A stretch of DNA of 64,000 nt from positions 22,147,459 to 22,211,458 of the forward strand of contig CM025854.1 of assembly GCA_003952965.2 (NCBI GenBank), in the 5' to 3' direction. Source of the DNA: Morella rubra (taxonomy: Eukaryota; Streptophyta; Magnoliopsida; Fagales; Myricaceae). This document shows, piece by piece, positions 12,247 to 25,267 of this stretch (position 1 is its first letter; the number at the start of each line of letters is the position of its first letter). The translations under genes and the position numbers were made by a program. Under the pieces are notes generated by a model, which was not told where the DNA came from, searched no databases, and worked only from the letters and a program-made list of their open reading frames with translations.

Positions 12247-12993
12247 GATTATATACTACGTTGGATATGGACGAAGAACCAACAAGGAAAAAATGCCCAA
12301 TTTGTCCTCTGACTCTGCGTCCCTTTCACAAACCAGGGGCCAAAATTTCAAACCGAAATTCGGGAAAGCACTCCCCGCAAAACCTAACGATCTTAAAGCT
12401 AATCTCTCACTCACTTCGTCTCTGTGTGTGTGTGTGTTTCTCTCTTCCTTTGTCATAGGGCGATATAATGAACCTCCTGAGCAAAGGACAACAATTACGT
12501 ACCTAATTTTTTGCCGTTGACTAGGCGATATTAGCAAAAGCCCCAAATTTTTGGAGTTGATCAAAACCCTATTAGCACAGAAAATTAAAATCGTTAGTGT
12601 GAAACGAAGAAACGAAGAAATAAACGAAAATAATGTAAGAATAGAAAAAGAGAGAAATTAGATGTACAACAGTGGTCATTGTGACTGTGGCTGTAGATAC
12701 CACTTTTAGCAGTAGTTTTTTGCAAAACGCTATCAGAAATTAGACCTATAGCGGCGGTCATTGTAACTGCCGCTATAGATACTTGACTTATAGTAGCGTT
12801 TTCTACAAACGTCGTTAAAAGTTTTATCTATATCGGTGTTTTGCAAAAAAACGCTGTTAAATGGGGTCTTTAGCGGCGGTCAGCGACGTCCGCTATAGGT
12901 GGTTCATAGTGACGTTTTTCCACAAACTCTGCTATATACACCATTTAGCAGTATTTTTAGCGACTGTCGCTAATGATCAGATTTTTTGTAGTG

Positions 12994-13850
12994 ATTATCG
13001 TCATTTCTATCTAATTTGATCATTGGAGGTGCAAAGTGTATAACTTTTTGATAGTTAAAGAATACAATATGTCAAAATGAATAGTTTAGAGTCTAATATA
13101 TCATACCTAAGAGTTGATGGATGTAAATTATATTTCTCCAGTTATGTAATTTTTCCAGTTAGTTGACTGTGTCCCTGCAAGATTTTTTCTATTAGATGCG
13201 CGTATAGCGGGGAGCCTCATTGAAGCAGAGTACGTCATGAGCGGAGAAATCATGTAGCACCCAATTTTCTTAAAAAAGTTGTAGTATTCTCGCGTACACT
13301 TAGGGTCTAATTAATAAATAAATATATAACTAAATAAATATTGGTAAATAGCCATTAGCTCATATATATTAGTATGTCCTGAAAATAAAAGTTAATTCTG
13401 TTTATTTTTTTTCCATAACCCGTACTGATTAATTTTCAGAAGAAACAAGATACGAATCTGTTTTGATTACATACACACACATATATATATATATAAAAAG
13501 ATTTCAAATAAAATGGAGTTCTAGCCTTTTTTTGGGGCAGATGGGATGGAATAGGCATTTCAAATTTTTTATGACCTTTCAGTAATTATGAAGTCTCATG
13601 ATCAGTTAGAGCCATATTTTTTAATTTTAGTATATGTTTAAGATATATTGTAACGATTAAATCCTTAAAAGTAATAGATGAAAGAATAACACGTAAAAGA
13701 ATAAAGCCATGCTGTTCATGGTATACTTCCATTAGACGACAAACAAAGTAAAGCCATGCTAGCTGTTCAGAAAGGATTTTATGAATTATCTAGTAATTTT
13801 CAAACGCAACGGGAATAGAGAATTGCATGCATGGCTAGCTATCACACCGA
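12994..13850. other. Spacer between CACTA element I and WAKL copy B
   Basis: AT-rich sequence homologous to about 47880-49440 (F-G spacer) and, from about 13418, to 25287-25725 (directly downstream of copy C). A CA/TA microsatellite lies near 13472-13494. No gene is seen. Confidence 0.55.
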
Positions 13851-16800
13851 CTAAAAAGATAATAGATCAGGTTCAGCATCGATACAAGTCGAAGTAGTTG
13901 AGCCATTGTTCATACCTACCATTGTTGATGTAGAAATAACATCCCATGTCTGGTGCATTTCAGTTTTGACATCTTCAACTAGCGCTTCGGAGTGTTTTAA
14001 GGTTAGGAGCTTTTCGTGCCATTAGGATGGCTCTAACTCCATTGAAACTTCTTTCATTGTAGGTCAATCTTTTCCGCTTATGTTCAAGCACCTTTTTGTA
14101 AGGGTCGCAACTATAATGATCTCTTCTTCCTCACCTTCCTTTAGAACTCGAATTATCAAGAATATCAAACAAATTGCTCTGTTCCACGGAATCGGTGAAA
14201 TATGCAGCTAAACTTTTGATTTGTTGTGTCCTCATACAAGAGATCGCTTTTTCTCCAGTCAAGAGCTTGGCAAGAACAACACCGAAACTATAAACATCAC
14301 TCTTTTCAGTATATTGAGCTGAACGGAAATACTCAGGGTCCAAGTATCCAAAAGTACCATGCACTAGTGTGGTCAAATGGGTTTGATCCACAATAATAGA
14401 TCTTGAAATTCCAAAATCAGCTACTTTTGCTCTGTACTTATTGTCTAAGAGTATGTTTCTAGACTTAATGTCTCGGTGATAAATGGGTAAGAAACTGATG
14501 AGTGTAGGTAAAAGAGAGCTCCTGCAACTTCTTGCGGTAATCCGTAGCCGCATATCCCATGTTAATGGATAATCTTCATTTAGGTCATTGAGATATTGAA
14601 CAGAGTTCCATTGGGTACGAATTCATAAACTAACAGAGGAATTTTTGTCTCCAAACAACAACCAAGCAACTTCACCACATTCCTATGATTGATTCGTGAA
14701 AGAAGGGCAACTTCATTAATGAACTCTTTGAGGTTTTCTTCATCAATTACCTTGGACTTTTTTATTGCAACGATTCTTCCGTCTAATAACATGCCTTTGT
14801 AGACAGTGCCTTGTCCTCCATCACCAAGTATTCTATTTTCATTAAATTGATCAGTGGCTTTCTCCAAATCCTTCGAAAGTAAACAAGTTGGGGTTCTCAG
14901 TATTGTGTTCACTTGAAGATAGTTGCTGAAGTAACAGCAATCCACCATTCCGTTTGAAGAACTTCTCTTTGCGTTTAATCATCATCTTTCTCTTTACCAC
15001 TTTGTATGACAACCATCCACCAACAAGCAAAACTATTAACCCAAGGCCTGTGCTAATACCTGCATAACTCAATATAAAGTGGGGGGAAAAGATTACTCTT
15101 TGCAAGACTTAAAGGCAAAAGTAATAGTAATTAGATTGAGAATGTAGACTTAAATTAGGAGGTACATCTTCTGCATGAATGCATAATACACCTCATCACA
15201 AACTATCCTTGCTAAAAACATTTTGATATAAAGAAGCTAGCAAGCGGATGCCAAAAATGGGTAGTTGATGCAGTATGCATACGCTTAACGGCATTAAAGC
15301 ATTTGGTACCACCAGTCCAATAAATCAACTGACGATTATTACACTAGAAGCATCTGATATCTGTAGACGATCCTAGAAAATGATTTTTTTTCCCCTTTTT
15401 GTCTGCAAGTAAATTTTGTTTATAAAAGTTCATGATTGAAGGGGAGTGTGCATAAATCTTATGTAGTCTTAAAAAATGTAAAATATTATTTTTTGGTATT
15501 TCTCTTCTTAAAATTTTAAAATTAAATTAACACAATTTCATAATTTTTCATAATTTTGACCACAAAGTCTTGAGAAGTTTCACCCATGCACACTTATATG
15601 TATACCACTACACTTTGCACCGACTGACCCACATATTGGGCTATATATATGCATGCACAATAGTCAAAATCCAGAGCTTTAACTGTCGTTTGTTTCTGCC
15701 TGAAAACAAAACGAAACAAAACCCAGATCTTTAACCACGTTTGTTTCAGTGCAAGAACATACCTATAACGGTGGCCTCAACTGGAAAACCGATGCAGAGG
15801 TAAGACCCATCAATATTATGACAACGTTTATTACCACAACGGTAGTTGGCCTCTGCTGGATTTGCGCATTCGTCAATATCTGACATTGGAATGACAAACA
15901 TATGCAGTTAGCATACGGGGAAGAAAGTAATTCATATATAGAGACTAATAGTACTGCAGCATGCTCTTCTTTTTAATTACTTTTTAAGAACCACTAGATA
16001 TTATGCATTAATATGTCTATTTGGTTGTTTTAGAATTATATATATTGTTCATCAATATATAGTATAAAAAGAGATATCGCTTCTAAAGTAGAAATAGAAT
16101 TCATTTGCTATGTACCCGCGTAGTGTATTATATGAGATTTGGGTTGGCTTTTTCACAAATTAATTAAGCATTCGTTGGATCGTGCTATGTTGGATTAATG
16201 CTAGCTAGTTTGAATTTTTCATTTTACATGTGTCAACTGTCATGATCGTGTTAGCTAGAACCCGTCACAATATGAGTTCCATTCGAGGCTCTTAATTAAG
16301 GAAAGTTCAAAAATAAAAATTAATAAGTATATGAGAAGTTTATTACCTCGACAAACTAGATACGGATTTCCTTCAAAGCCGTGTTGGCAAGAACAGGTAT
16401 ACAAATCACGCTGACCACCAAAGCCACAAGCGGTTGACCTCTCACGATATTTGGTCGCAGGTGGAGTCTTTCGATCAATCCCCCAGTCCAACACCACTGG
16501 AACGTGGGACATATTTTTGTGAAAGATGTCCGTGAAAGTACTGGCAGTCTCTAACCACGCTTGCTCTACCAAAAATGCATAATTGCAATATCCTGCGTGG
16601 GAATCTTCGGAGGTATAATTTATTGGTTGTATTTCTGTAATGAATGCATCGAGATCCGAACGTATTTTGGTTTGGCAGCAGTTAGTGCCATTGCAACTAC
16701 TTGCATTTATCGGTGCCCTCTTGTTACAGGAAAGTGTCTTGCACCTACCTTTTATAGAAGAGCCGTCTAGGGACCTTATTGCGGCAGAGTTGCAACCCAT

Positions 16801-17192
16801 GGCAATGAAACTGTTCTGAGCGGGGAAAAGAAGAAAGGGCCATTATCTAACCCCACGTATGTTTTGCTTCTTGTAACATTATCACAACTCCTAAATATTG
16901 GATAGTTGACGCGGAGTGTGCTGTCTTCTGCGGAAATGTTCAGCACCTCCAGGTTGAAGCTCCCCGACTTCCAGAAAGCCTTGGAAGAGCCCAGAGAACT
17001 GTTGCAAGCTATTGCAAATCTACCGTCAAGGTAACAACCAGCTCGTATTCCAAAAGGGTATGGAATGCTGACTTTCCCGCAGTGATCTTCACATGAAGGG
17101 TCTTTTGCTAAACTCGCAACAGCTGGTTGCGCAAATGCATTCATGACTGACTGCAGTAATAAAGTCATCTGAAACATCATTTGCAGTACCAT
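13851..17192 (-). pseudogene. WAKL copy B: wall-associated receptor kinase-like pseudogene
   Basis: Exon 1 17192-16347 (hydrophobic leader, [20 protein letters not shown] ectodomain, conserved Cys pairs, CSCQHGFEGNPYLVCRG), exon 2 15889-15763 (EGF with DIDECANP and CGNKRCHNIDGSYLC), exon 3 15059-13851 (membrane helix GLIVLLVGGWLSY, kinase with [48 protein letters not shown]). Lesions: TTT contracted to TT near 16814 shifts exon 1; an extra base near 14875; a shift near 14600 after FVPNGTL; an extra base at about 14150-14155; and TGA at 14066-14064 replacing the Arg codon of GKDRPTMKE. The last two lesions are also present in copy G. The start ATG at 17192 is chosen because it is the first ATG with a hydrophobic leader and matches D and G. 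Confidence 0.85.
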
Positions 17193-17259
17193 CTTTTGCT
17201 GATCTCTATGCACGATGAAGAATAGGGACTGACAAGCAGCAATGCCCCTTCCCCCACGG

Positions 17260-17267
17260 CTCTTATA
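17260..17267 (-). promoter_or_regulatory. TATA box candidate for WAKL copy B
   Basis: TATAAGAG on the minus strand roughly 70 bases before the ATG. The same octamer is conserved before copies D (31398-31405) and G (52870-52877). Confidence 0.5.
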
Positions 17268-19020
17268 ACGAGATTCCTTCCTTCCGATATTTTTATAAAT
17301 TAAGCTGACTACATTGTCAAACTTATTATCAAATTAAGTATTTAAAATGGAAATAAATACTATTTTCACTCGACTGACTACAAGAGAGTTGATACATTAT
17401 GCCTTAAATTATCCGGTTTCATATATTACATCTCTAATTATTAATTTTAGACACTTTGCATCTTCTGTCAAATTTTTATATCAAAAAATGATAACATTTT
17501 AAATTAACTTACTTTGCCTATATCTTGAATATTATTGGCAATTAATTAAGTTAACATAGATATTATTATATGACGGAAAGTACAAAGCGTCTAACTATGA
17601 TAGTTGAAATATTAAATTTGTCAACGTTGATAATTAAAATGTAATATGTCTAATATTAATAATTAGAAAGTATAATTTGTTAAAACAGTAATTTATGATA
17701 ATGTGAAAAATCACTAGTAAAACATATATTTATCCTATTAGAATAAGTTTATATTTTCGTTGTGTCAAGTCTTGGTAAATTTAAATCATTCATGACCAGT
17801 GATAACTTGAGTCCAAAATTGATACCAATGATTATCCTAGGAAGACGCTTTTGAACTTTGCCGACGGCTAGCGAGTTCCTTTCTTATTTGGTGGAGTGGA
17901 AACTGTACTTTTATAGTCAATCTGAATCACGTGAGTGATTAAAGGTTATGGAATTATATTTCTCGGTGCACGCAAACTAGGCAATTTCAATCCAAAGTGT
18001 CGGCCACTAGATACGTGGACTTTTCATTTGGTGAAAAAGGAGCACCGCCCATTATTCAGAATGGTTGAAGATTGTTTTTTAAAAATATATATATATCTAC
18101 TTTTCGCCGCCAACTACTGTAGAACTTTTATAATTTATACACGTTTGAAATATTGTACTAAAACATTATTGCAGTTTTTGTCTATTTTTTTTTTTTAATA
18201 GAATAAAAATTGACTTAAAAAAAATAAAATAACAATTATATATGCCTTAAATATAATATATTATTTGATTTTTTTAATTGCATAATCATCATAATTAGTT
18301 CGTGAGTAAGAAATATTTTTTTTATTTTTAACTTAGAAATAAAGGAACACTTACAAGGTTAGATATCCAATAAAGGAAAAAAAAAAATCCTAATTGTATG
18401 TCTAATCTAAACTAGCTGCTGAACCAAATTAGTACATAATCATCATCGTAATCACTATAAATTTTTTTCATCAAATTAAACGAAAATTGACTTTTTTTTT
18501 AAAATGAAATGATGATTATACCTTTATAAAATCAAATAAGACGTTGCATTTAAAAGATATAATCATCATTACAAAAAGTTAATTTTCATCCAATTTAATA
18601 AAAAAAATAGATTGAAAGTGCAGTATATTAAAAATAAATATTTTGTAGGTACAATATCTCATGATTTAGCATATAAAATATAACATTTATAGTATTTATG
18701 TTGGTTAAAAATGTATTTTTTCTTTGAACAAAAAACAATCTTCAAGCTTTGTGCAGTCCACGTAGCTAGTGGCCTAGTCGCTGACATTTAGATTGAAATT
18801 GCCTAATGCCTAGTAGGCGTGCACTAGGTTTCCTTCACTTCATATAGGGTGGGGAAGTACAGAACACCGATAAATAATTCCTTAACCTTTACCACTCACG
18901 TTTTTCACATAAAGATGCAGTTTCCACTTCACCAAATAAAAGGGCCAGCTAGCGGTCGGCAAAGTTCAAAAGCATCTTCGAAGAACATTCATTATTATCA
19001 TTTGAGGACTCAAGTTCTCA
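17268..19020. other. Upstream region of WAKL copy B
   Basis: AT-rich spacer and promoter DNA shared with the regions upstream of D (31406-34300) and G (52880-54540). The B copy lacks the Mutator-like insertion of D and so supplies its empty site near 18180. No coding sequence recognised. Confidence 0.55.
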
Positions 19021-20340
19021 CTGGTCGTAAAAATAATAGCGTCGGGTGCACGTTCGGTGGATAATGAAATATATGTTTTCTTGCAGCAAATTCCACGCGT
19101 AAACATGGAAATTCGGGCAAACTCCTGGTCTTAATCCTGCAATTCCAAAGAAAGAGAGATTGCTATACTTTCGTTTTCCAGTCCGTGTTAAGATTTCGAA
19201 GAACAAGGACTGATAAAACAGCAGTGGATCTCTTCGGCCGGGACCCACATTTGTCACGGGAAAATCACTTCAATGTCACTATAAATTCAATAGCGAATTT
19301 GTCGTGAGAGGAGAAGTGTAATCTAAACCCGGCCACGTTTGCTAAGGTTTGTCGTTTTGTTTGGTTCTATCTCGAAAGATTGGTAGTCAGGTTCAACTGC
19401 AGTCCTAATCCTAATCTTGTATGCCTTCAAAGTGGATGGACGGATTTCTTGCAGAAAATTCCTTCACGCAAGTGTGGAAATTTACGTGGATCAAGTATCA
19501 ATCTGTTTTAATCCATTAATACCAAATTGAAGCAGCGTGTTTGAATTATTTTTCTCAAGTGGATCGTCTTAGGAAAAGTCTATCCCACAACGGACAACGG
19601 TATGTTCCGGCCCAGGATGTGTGGGCCAGCTTTTAAGGACTCATCACTCAGCCGCTGAATTGACTCATTGATAACGGCGTGTTCTGAGCCCAGGATATGT
19701 GGCCCAATTTTTATGTACTCAGCCGAAGACTCCTTACTGGGCCCAATTCTAAAAACAAATGCAACCCACATGTATATTGAATAACCCGTCCACAAGGGCC
19801 CAATTCTATCGTTTTGTCTTTGAAGAAGTTTAGAACTTTATGTTTCATATATGGGTTCTTGCAAATTTGCAACGGCGGACTCAAATTAAATACATGTACG
19901 TTAAGGCTGATTCCATCGTTCGTAAACAAATTATTATGACTTTATCATTGTTTTTTTGCTTTCAAATCCTGCTGAGAGTTGAATGAGAAGTCGTTATAGT
20001 TGCTGTTGTGCTGACTTAGTTTTCTCCGTGCAATTGCAGGATATTGAATTTCCTGACATCAAAAAGTGTGCCTAAGGAAGAAACCTTAGTGAGGGAGAGT
20101 GCAAAGTTAGCGAAATTTTTGGAAGGCCTCTGCTTATTATCTCGAGGACACCGTTTCCAAAAGTGAGGTTATTAATCAAATAACGGAAGGGATAAAATCG
20201 CTCAAGTTAGTTGGGATTATGGGAAAAGGGCCCTGTATTGACCCAAATAGACTGTCAAAATCCCAGTCACATACATTTTTTTTTTTTTTTATTTTTCTAA
20301 ATTTAGTTGAGATTATGGGAAAAGGGCCCTGTATTGTTCC
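19021..20340. repeat. Duplicated segment, left copy (pair with about 42150-43720)
   Basis: Nearly identical to the segment left of copy F, including long exact stretches around 19027-19570 and 42158-42670. Part of it resembles the promoter region of copy E (near 41480-41620), so it likely began as receptor-gene upstream DNA. Compared with the right copy it lacks roughly 280 bases (42903-43190) that hold a GC-rich ATG region. No intact gene is seen in this copy. Confidence 0.65.
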
Positions 20341-20361
20341 GATTCTTGACGTTCTATAACC

Positions 20362-20781
20362 GGCTATTCCATTTTTTTTGGTGATTCTTTGGTTTCATGG
20401 AAATCTAAGAAACAAACTACCGTCTCTCGTTCTTCAGCTGAGGCTGAATATCGAGCTATGGCTACTACAAGTTGTGAGATTCAATGGCTGCACTATTTGC
20501 TTGATGATTTAGGCATTCCTCATCCTAAGCCTGCCCTGTTATTTTGTGACAATCAAGCCGCCCTTCACATAGCTGCCAATCCGGTTTTTCACGAACGCAC
20601 CAAGCACATCGAGCTCGACTGTCACTTGGTACGTGAGAAAATTTCTTCTGGGCTGATACGTACTCTGCATGTCAAGACGCAGCACCAGTTGGCTGACATC
20701 TTTACAAAGCCTCTTGGCTCTGTTCAATTTCATTCTTTGTTATCCAAGCTTAACGTTCTTAATATTCACTGTTCAGCTTGA
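20362..20781 (+). mobile_element. Truncated Copia retrotransposon, RNase H end
   Basis: Open frame for the C-terminal RNase H part of a Ty1/Copia polyprotein, from [18 protein letters not shown] through [43 protein letters not shown] and [11 protein letters not shown] to a TGA stop. It is followed at once by a GAGGGGGAG polypurine tract. Gag, protease, integrase and reverse transcriptase are absent, so it is a 5'-truncated copy. Absent from the sister locus near 43722. Confidence 0.9.
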
Positions 20782-20788
20782 GGGGGAG

Positions 20789-21014
20789 TATTAGATATTA
20801 CGTGGCAGCAAGGCAGCAACTGAGTTGCTTCTGTGTACTGCACCTATTTGCTGTTAGTTTGTTAAGTTTATAACGCACTCTTTCGTGTATAAATATTCTC
20901 AGTGTACAGCACATTTTTTGACTTACTTGAATATACGAGAACATTCTCTTATTCAATTTTCTCTATCTCTGTTTTCTCTATCGTTCTATCACTCTACCTA
21001 TACACGTTTTTACA
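20789..21014 (+). repeat. 3' LTR of the truncated Copia element
   Basis: Starts right after the polypurine tract (TATTAGATATTACG, probably a mutated TGTTAGA start) and ends TTTTTACA. It is followed by TAGTC, which matches the uninterrupted target TTAGTCTCATGCATATG in the sister copy near 43715-43735. The LTR contains a TATAAATA motif. Confidence 0.7.
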
Positions 21015-22393
21015 TAGTCACACGCATATGCTTTGAGCGGATAAAGTTCTTGAAGCCTGGGGATCTAGGACAATGTATGGTGGGGAAATTTTAGTTCTTT
21101 TCATTAGAAGGATTAGTAGGCAGTTCATTAGTGCCATATAGAATTCATCAAACAGGGTCCTTGATCTGCACTTCAAGAAATAACACATGATCCAAGTGAA
21201 AATTCGTGTAACAGGCTATTCATATGTAAATTTTTATTTTTTTCCCATAATTTATAAGAGCTGCATCTGAACGTTTAGATTTGTCTGGGTTGTATCAAAA
21301 TTACGCTTGGTCAAAGGAATTTAAGAAATTCAGACTTGTCTTGCCTAAGATAGGGAAGAATAGAAGGGTGTTTTGGCCCTAGGAAAGTGTGGAGAGCTTT
21401 GAACAAACTGAAAACCATCCATATTTCTTTTGCTTTTCTGTGTCATTTCAATGAGGGATGGATGTTGGCCAGCAATCAGTTGATTTTCTTGCTATAACGG
21501 TAGATATGGTCGCTGTTGAATCTCAGAGATGGCTCCTAGATTCTTTTGAAGTTGACTTTATGCCGTCTGTGTTCTCAATGAATCTCAGTGCTAGTTGTTG
21601 CACTTGGAAAAAAAGTTGGCTTCCGCTTGGGGCACTTCACATAAGAACTTTACATCCCACATGCGCATGATTTCTGTCACTCTTCAAACTATGAGTTGTG
21701 GAGGATTTTAATTTTGCTCTATTCTGTCAGATTTTAGAAGTAAAAGTTATAACTACCTTTAGATTCCTACTAGATTACTGATTACACGATTGTGATTTTT
21801 TTCACCTTTTGAATTTCTGGTGTCAGATAACCAAAGCACAGATATAGAGAGATACTCAGGCAGGAGTAAACCAAAGACTACAATAACCTGTGATTCTCTT
21901 TCAAAAATTTTAGAGCTTAAGAAGTTTCGTCAAGAACTGATCGGAGGTCTGTGGTCTGAGCATTTTCATTAAAAAGGAGCATTTCATGAAGCCTTGACAG
22001 ACTTTTCTAGTTACAAATGAAATTTCCAGGTTCCAGGGGCAACTGCCAAGTCGAAAAAAAGTGAGATGGAATCCAGAGTCAGGTTTGACGAGATAGAATG
22101 CCTTCTTTCATTTCATGCACTTTGGTGGCATGTGGGGAGCTATTTTGATGCATTTAACAGATGCCTTCTTGTTAGTTAGCAGTAATTGATCATTAGGCAT
22201 ACTCATCATACTATTGGCACTGTAGAAATCCGAGTAGAATTTTTTTTTTTTTTTGAAAAAATGAAAACCTTTTAGCCTCACCTAGAGTTGACTGGCAGCC
22301 AATTAATCGAATTAGTAAGCACAATACTTCCAGGCTAAGTGGAGGATCCGTTTTTTCATATGTGGTTGGTTTTGAAAGAGTAAGAGGACATAC
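21015..22393. repeat. Duplicated segment replacing the kinase exon of copy C
   Basis: Near-identical to 43722-45019 beside copy F. It contains a 70-codon plus-strand frame at 21458-21670 (paired with 44161-44373), but two recent duplicates give no evidence of selection and I recognise no family. At its right edge (about 22225) the sequence switches to intron 2 of an A-type WAKL gene at the motif ATCCGAGTAGA, so the kinase exon that should follow is missing. Confidence 0.6.
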
Positions 22394-25267
22394 CGTCAAT
22401 GATGAGCTTCATGGCCTTGGAGGGGCCCTCATGTGTGTACGGAATTGTGTGACAAGCTTAAGACCCATTGGTATTTTCACAACTGTGATTGGCATAATTG
22501 CTGGATACATTCTCTTTTGGGCAATTCTTCAAACAAGGGTTCCCATCTGGAGCTTCACATTCGTTGATATCTGGACGTTGCAATGGCAGAATAAAGTTAG
22601 TGTATTAACAATCCAATTAGGAATACTCAGAGACAGAGACATGCATTGACATTCTTCCTACAGAAACAGCCATTTTCTTGTCTCTATTCGGGCACGCTTG
22701 GACTGTACCCTGACTCCCAGCTTTGCATCTGCTCACCAGTCAGTCGCATGTGCATGCACGTATACAGATACACACGTACAGGCCCACTGCTCTTCAGCAC
22801 TGTCCTAAGCCATATATTAGGCATAAAGATTTAGCGGTGGCCTAACCCCCGTTAGCAGTTAGCTAGACTTTTGCTTGAGTCATAAAATGAATTTGGATTT
22901 ATCTAAGCTAAATAGATATCGGGTGCTCATTAGCTAGCATCGGGCGTCCACTCTTTGGCAGACATTGAGCACCCTTTGAGGTTTTGAACCCCACTAATGA
23001 CTAATCTTTCAACTTGTCCACTCCAGTACAGTCAAAGTGATAAAACAGTAATAACAACGTCTATGCAAATCAAATCAATTCACAAAACTCATTTGACTTA
23101 GTTTAAGGCACTTGATAATTGGCATAAGAAAGAAAAAAAAACACAAAACCCAAAAATAAAAGAAAGACAAATAAATAAAGTAGAAAGTTGCAGTTGATTG
23201 TTCATATTGAAGTAGGAGGAAAGAAGGGGGAAGGAGGAGGAGCTGGTGGACAGTGAGCTAGTCGACCCGAGGATCGGTGGCTTGCGGTGAATAGAGGATG
23301 TGTTCCTATGGGAGACTCTACGCGTGAGGTTAGTAGTAAAAAAACGCAAACAATTAATTCAAAAAATTACTAATTTACTACCAAACTAGAAGAAATAGGG
23401 TACTAATAGACTACGATCGAGAAAGTGTACCTTGACATCCTCCAGGAAGATAAGGATTTCCCTCCTCATAGCCGGATTTGCAAGAACATGAAAAACTCAA
23501 GTTCTGGTTACTCTCCGAAGGAGAATGGACAGAACAATTATAGGTTTGCGACGTATCACTTGAGATCGAGTTATAGCGTACTGGATGTAGTGAATGGAAT
23601 GATGTATTGCGAATACCCCATTCCAATATGTTAGTGCATTTTGTATTGGCATAATTCCGTGTCAAAATATGTTTTAATCGAGTTGTATATTTGGACATTG
23701 TTCAAGAGTTAGAGTTGATGGTCTGTCCAAAGTCTTCATCACGTTTGACCGGCGTTGACAAGCGCTCGAGCGACCTTTGAAAAAATGCAAACAAAGTCAC
23801 AGCGTTTGACAAGCGTTTGTCGAGCGTTTGACAAATAACACATCGCGTTTGACCTGCGTTTGATAAGCGCTCAAGCGACCGTTGAAAAAATGCTGACAGA
23901 GTCACAGCGTTTGACATAGCGTTTGACCTCGGCTCGAGCGACTTCGGCGAATTTCAAAAATTCCTAAATTTTTGGAATTTCCTTTTGAAATGTTAGGAAA
24001 CCCTGCTAGGTTTCGGGGTAGGCCGTCCTAAACATTATTGAGGCCTCTATTGAGCATATGTGTGCCTCCTTCCTTGAGAGAAAAATAGAAGATTTGTGCT
24101 TCAACATTGATGAGTTTTTCTCTATTCTTTCTCCAAATATCTCTGTAACCTTCATGGTGTTGAAGGCGTGCTAAAGAACAAGGTTTGTTGCCATAAGAAG
24201 ATTTCAAAGGTCTGAGGGGAATGCCGCACGGAGCGGGTCTAAGCAGGGAGGTTTAGATTATTACATCAGGGTTGTCAGAGTCAAGCAACTGGGTTGCTCG
24301 TGTCTGAATCACTGTTTGTAAGGTTTTCTTCTTAGTGGATTCGGTGGCTGCTAGCCTGGAGTGGTTTTTCCTTTGAATGGTATTTCAAAGGTTTTTCACT
24401 TCGTCACCAAATCCTTGTCTCTTTGTGTGATTGAAGTTTGTTTTAATTTTCGCTGCTATTTGTTGATTGAGTTGATTATTATGCATATCTAGCTCAATTT
24501 TAGAACAATTTTAAAATTGTTATTGATTTGTTAATTAGAGGGAAAACACGTATTCACCCCCTCTAAGTGTTATTACTAAACAGGATTTTTCACAATACAA
24601 CTGGAACGAAGGATAAGTTTGGCACCACGTTCTTGGTCTCGAACCACTCTTGTTCTAAGAATGCGTACCTGCATTCTTGGCTGGTATCGTTGTGGATGAA
24701 TTGGTCTAGATCCGTAATGAATGCATTGAGATATGAAGGGATATTTGCGAATTGACAGCAGTTAATGCCATTGCAACTGCTCGCGTTGAAGATCACTATT
24801 GATCCACTTTGCTCACAACCAGGACTGCAGCCACCATATGTAACCTTGCTATTCAGGGACTTCATTGAGCCATAGTTGTTGCAACCCATGGCAGTGAATC
24901 TGTTTTTGGACTGGGAGAAGACGAAAGGGCTCTCTTCTAAATTAACATTACCCACGCCCGTTTCGTTTTTAGTAGAAGTACGAGCTGTGGGATATTTGAC
25001 ACGAACTGTGCCGTCTAATTGAATCTCCAGCACCTCCAGTTCCTCGAAGCTCCTCAAGAAAGGTCTGGGAGAGTCCAAATAGCCATTGCAAACTATTGCA
25101 AACCAATCGTCGACGTAGCAACCGGCTGATCCTATCCCAAAAGGGAATGGAACGCTCACATTGCCACAGCGATCTTGACACGAACTCTTAGCTAAACTTG
25201 CTGCTTGTGCAAATACAATAACCGACCACAACACCAAAATGATCCGAAACACCATATGCACTCCCAT
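22394..25267 (-). pseudogene. WAKL copy C: kinase-less, interrupted by a solo LTR
   Basis: Exon 1 25267-23431 encodes the signal peptide and ectodomain (SCQDRCGNVSVPFPFG, YVDDWFAIVCNG, conserved Cys pattern) and is open up to VPVVL, where a solo LTR (23629-24592) is inserted. Beyond it the frame resumes as LEWGIRNTSF and ends in CQG, with one extra Glu codon in GYEEGNPY. Exon 2 22570-22394 is the EGF exon DINECEAPDGNPC, in which a Tyr codon is TAA (22460-22458). No kinase exon follows. The upstream DNA normal for this subtype is deleted to within about 25 bases of the ATG, joining it to sequence downstream of copy D. Three independent lesions make this a pseudogene. Confidence 0.88.
23629..24592. 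mobile_element. Solo LTR inside exon 1 of WAKL copy C
   Basis: A 964-base insertion that begins TGTTAGTGCA and ends GGATTTTTCA (TG...CA termini), flanked by the 5-base target duplication CAATA at 23624-23628 and 24593-24597. Copies A and F carry the uninterrupted target CCAATACAACTGG. No internal retrotransposon domains occur, so it is a solo LTR left by recombination. Near 23740-23930 it carries a degenerate array of CGTTTGAC/AGCGCTCGAGCGAC motifs. Confidence 0.9.

Larger units (their letters stand above)
11067..12993. mobile_element. CACTA (En/Spm-type) element I, non-autonomous, gene-carrying
   Basis: Begins CACTACAAAAATAC and ends TTTTTTGTAGTG, flanked by the 3-base target duplication ATT (11064-11066 and 12994-12996). 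The homologous F-G spacer near 47878 reads through without the element, giving the empty site. Subterminal DNA at both ends carries repeated GCGGCGGTCA and GACCGCCGCTATAG-like motifs, the kind of repeats bound by CACTA transposases. No transposase frame is present, so it would need a partner element. It carries host-like exon sequence. Confidence 0.85.

Noticed and set aside
12256..12564. Overlapping open frames on both strands near 12250-12560
   Set aside because: They lie upstream of the captured first exon in leader and (GT)n DNA and show no domain.
23411..24755. Considering the insertion in copy C as an intron
   Set aside because: It has TG...CA ends and a target duplication instead of splice sites, and copies A and F have no intron there.
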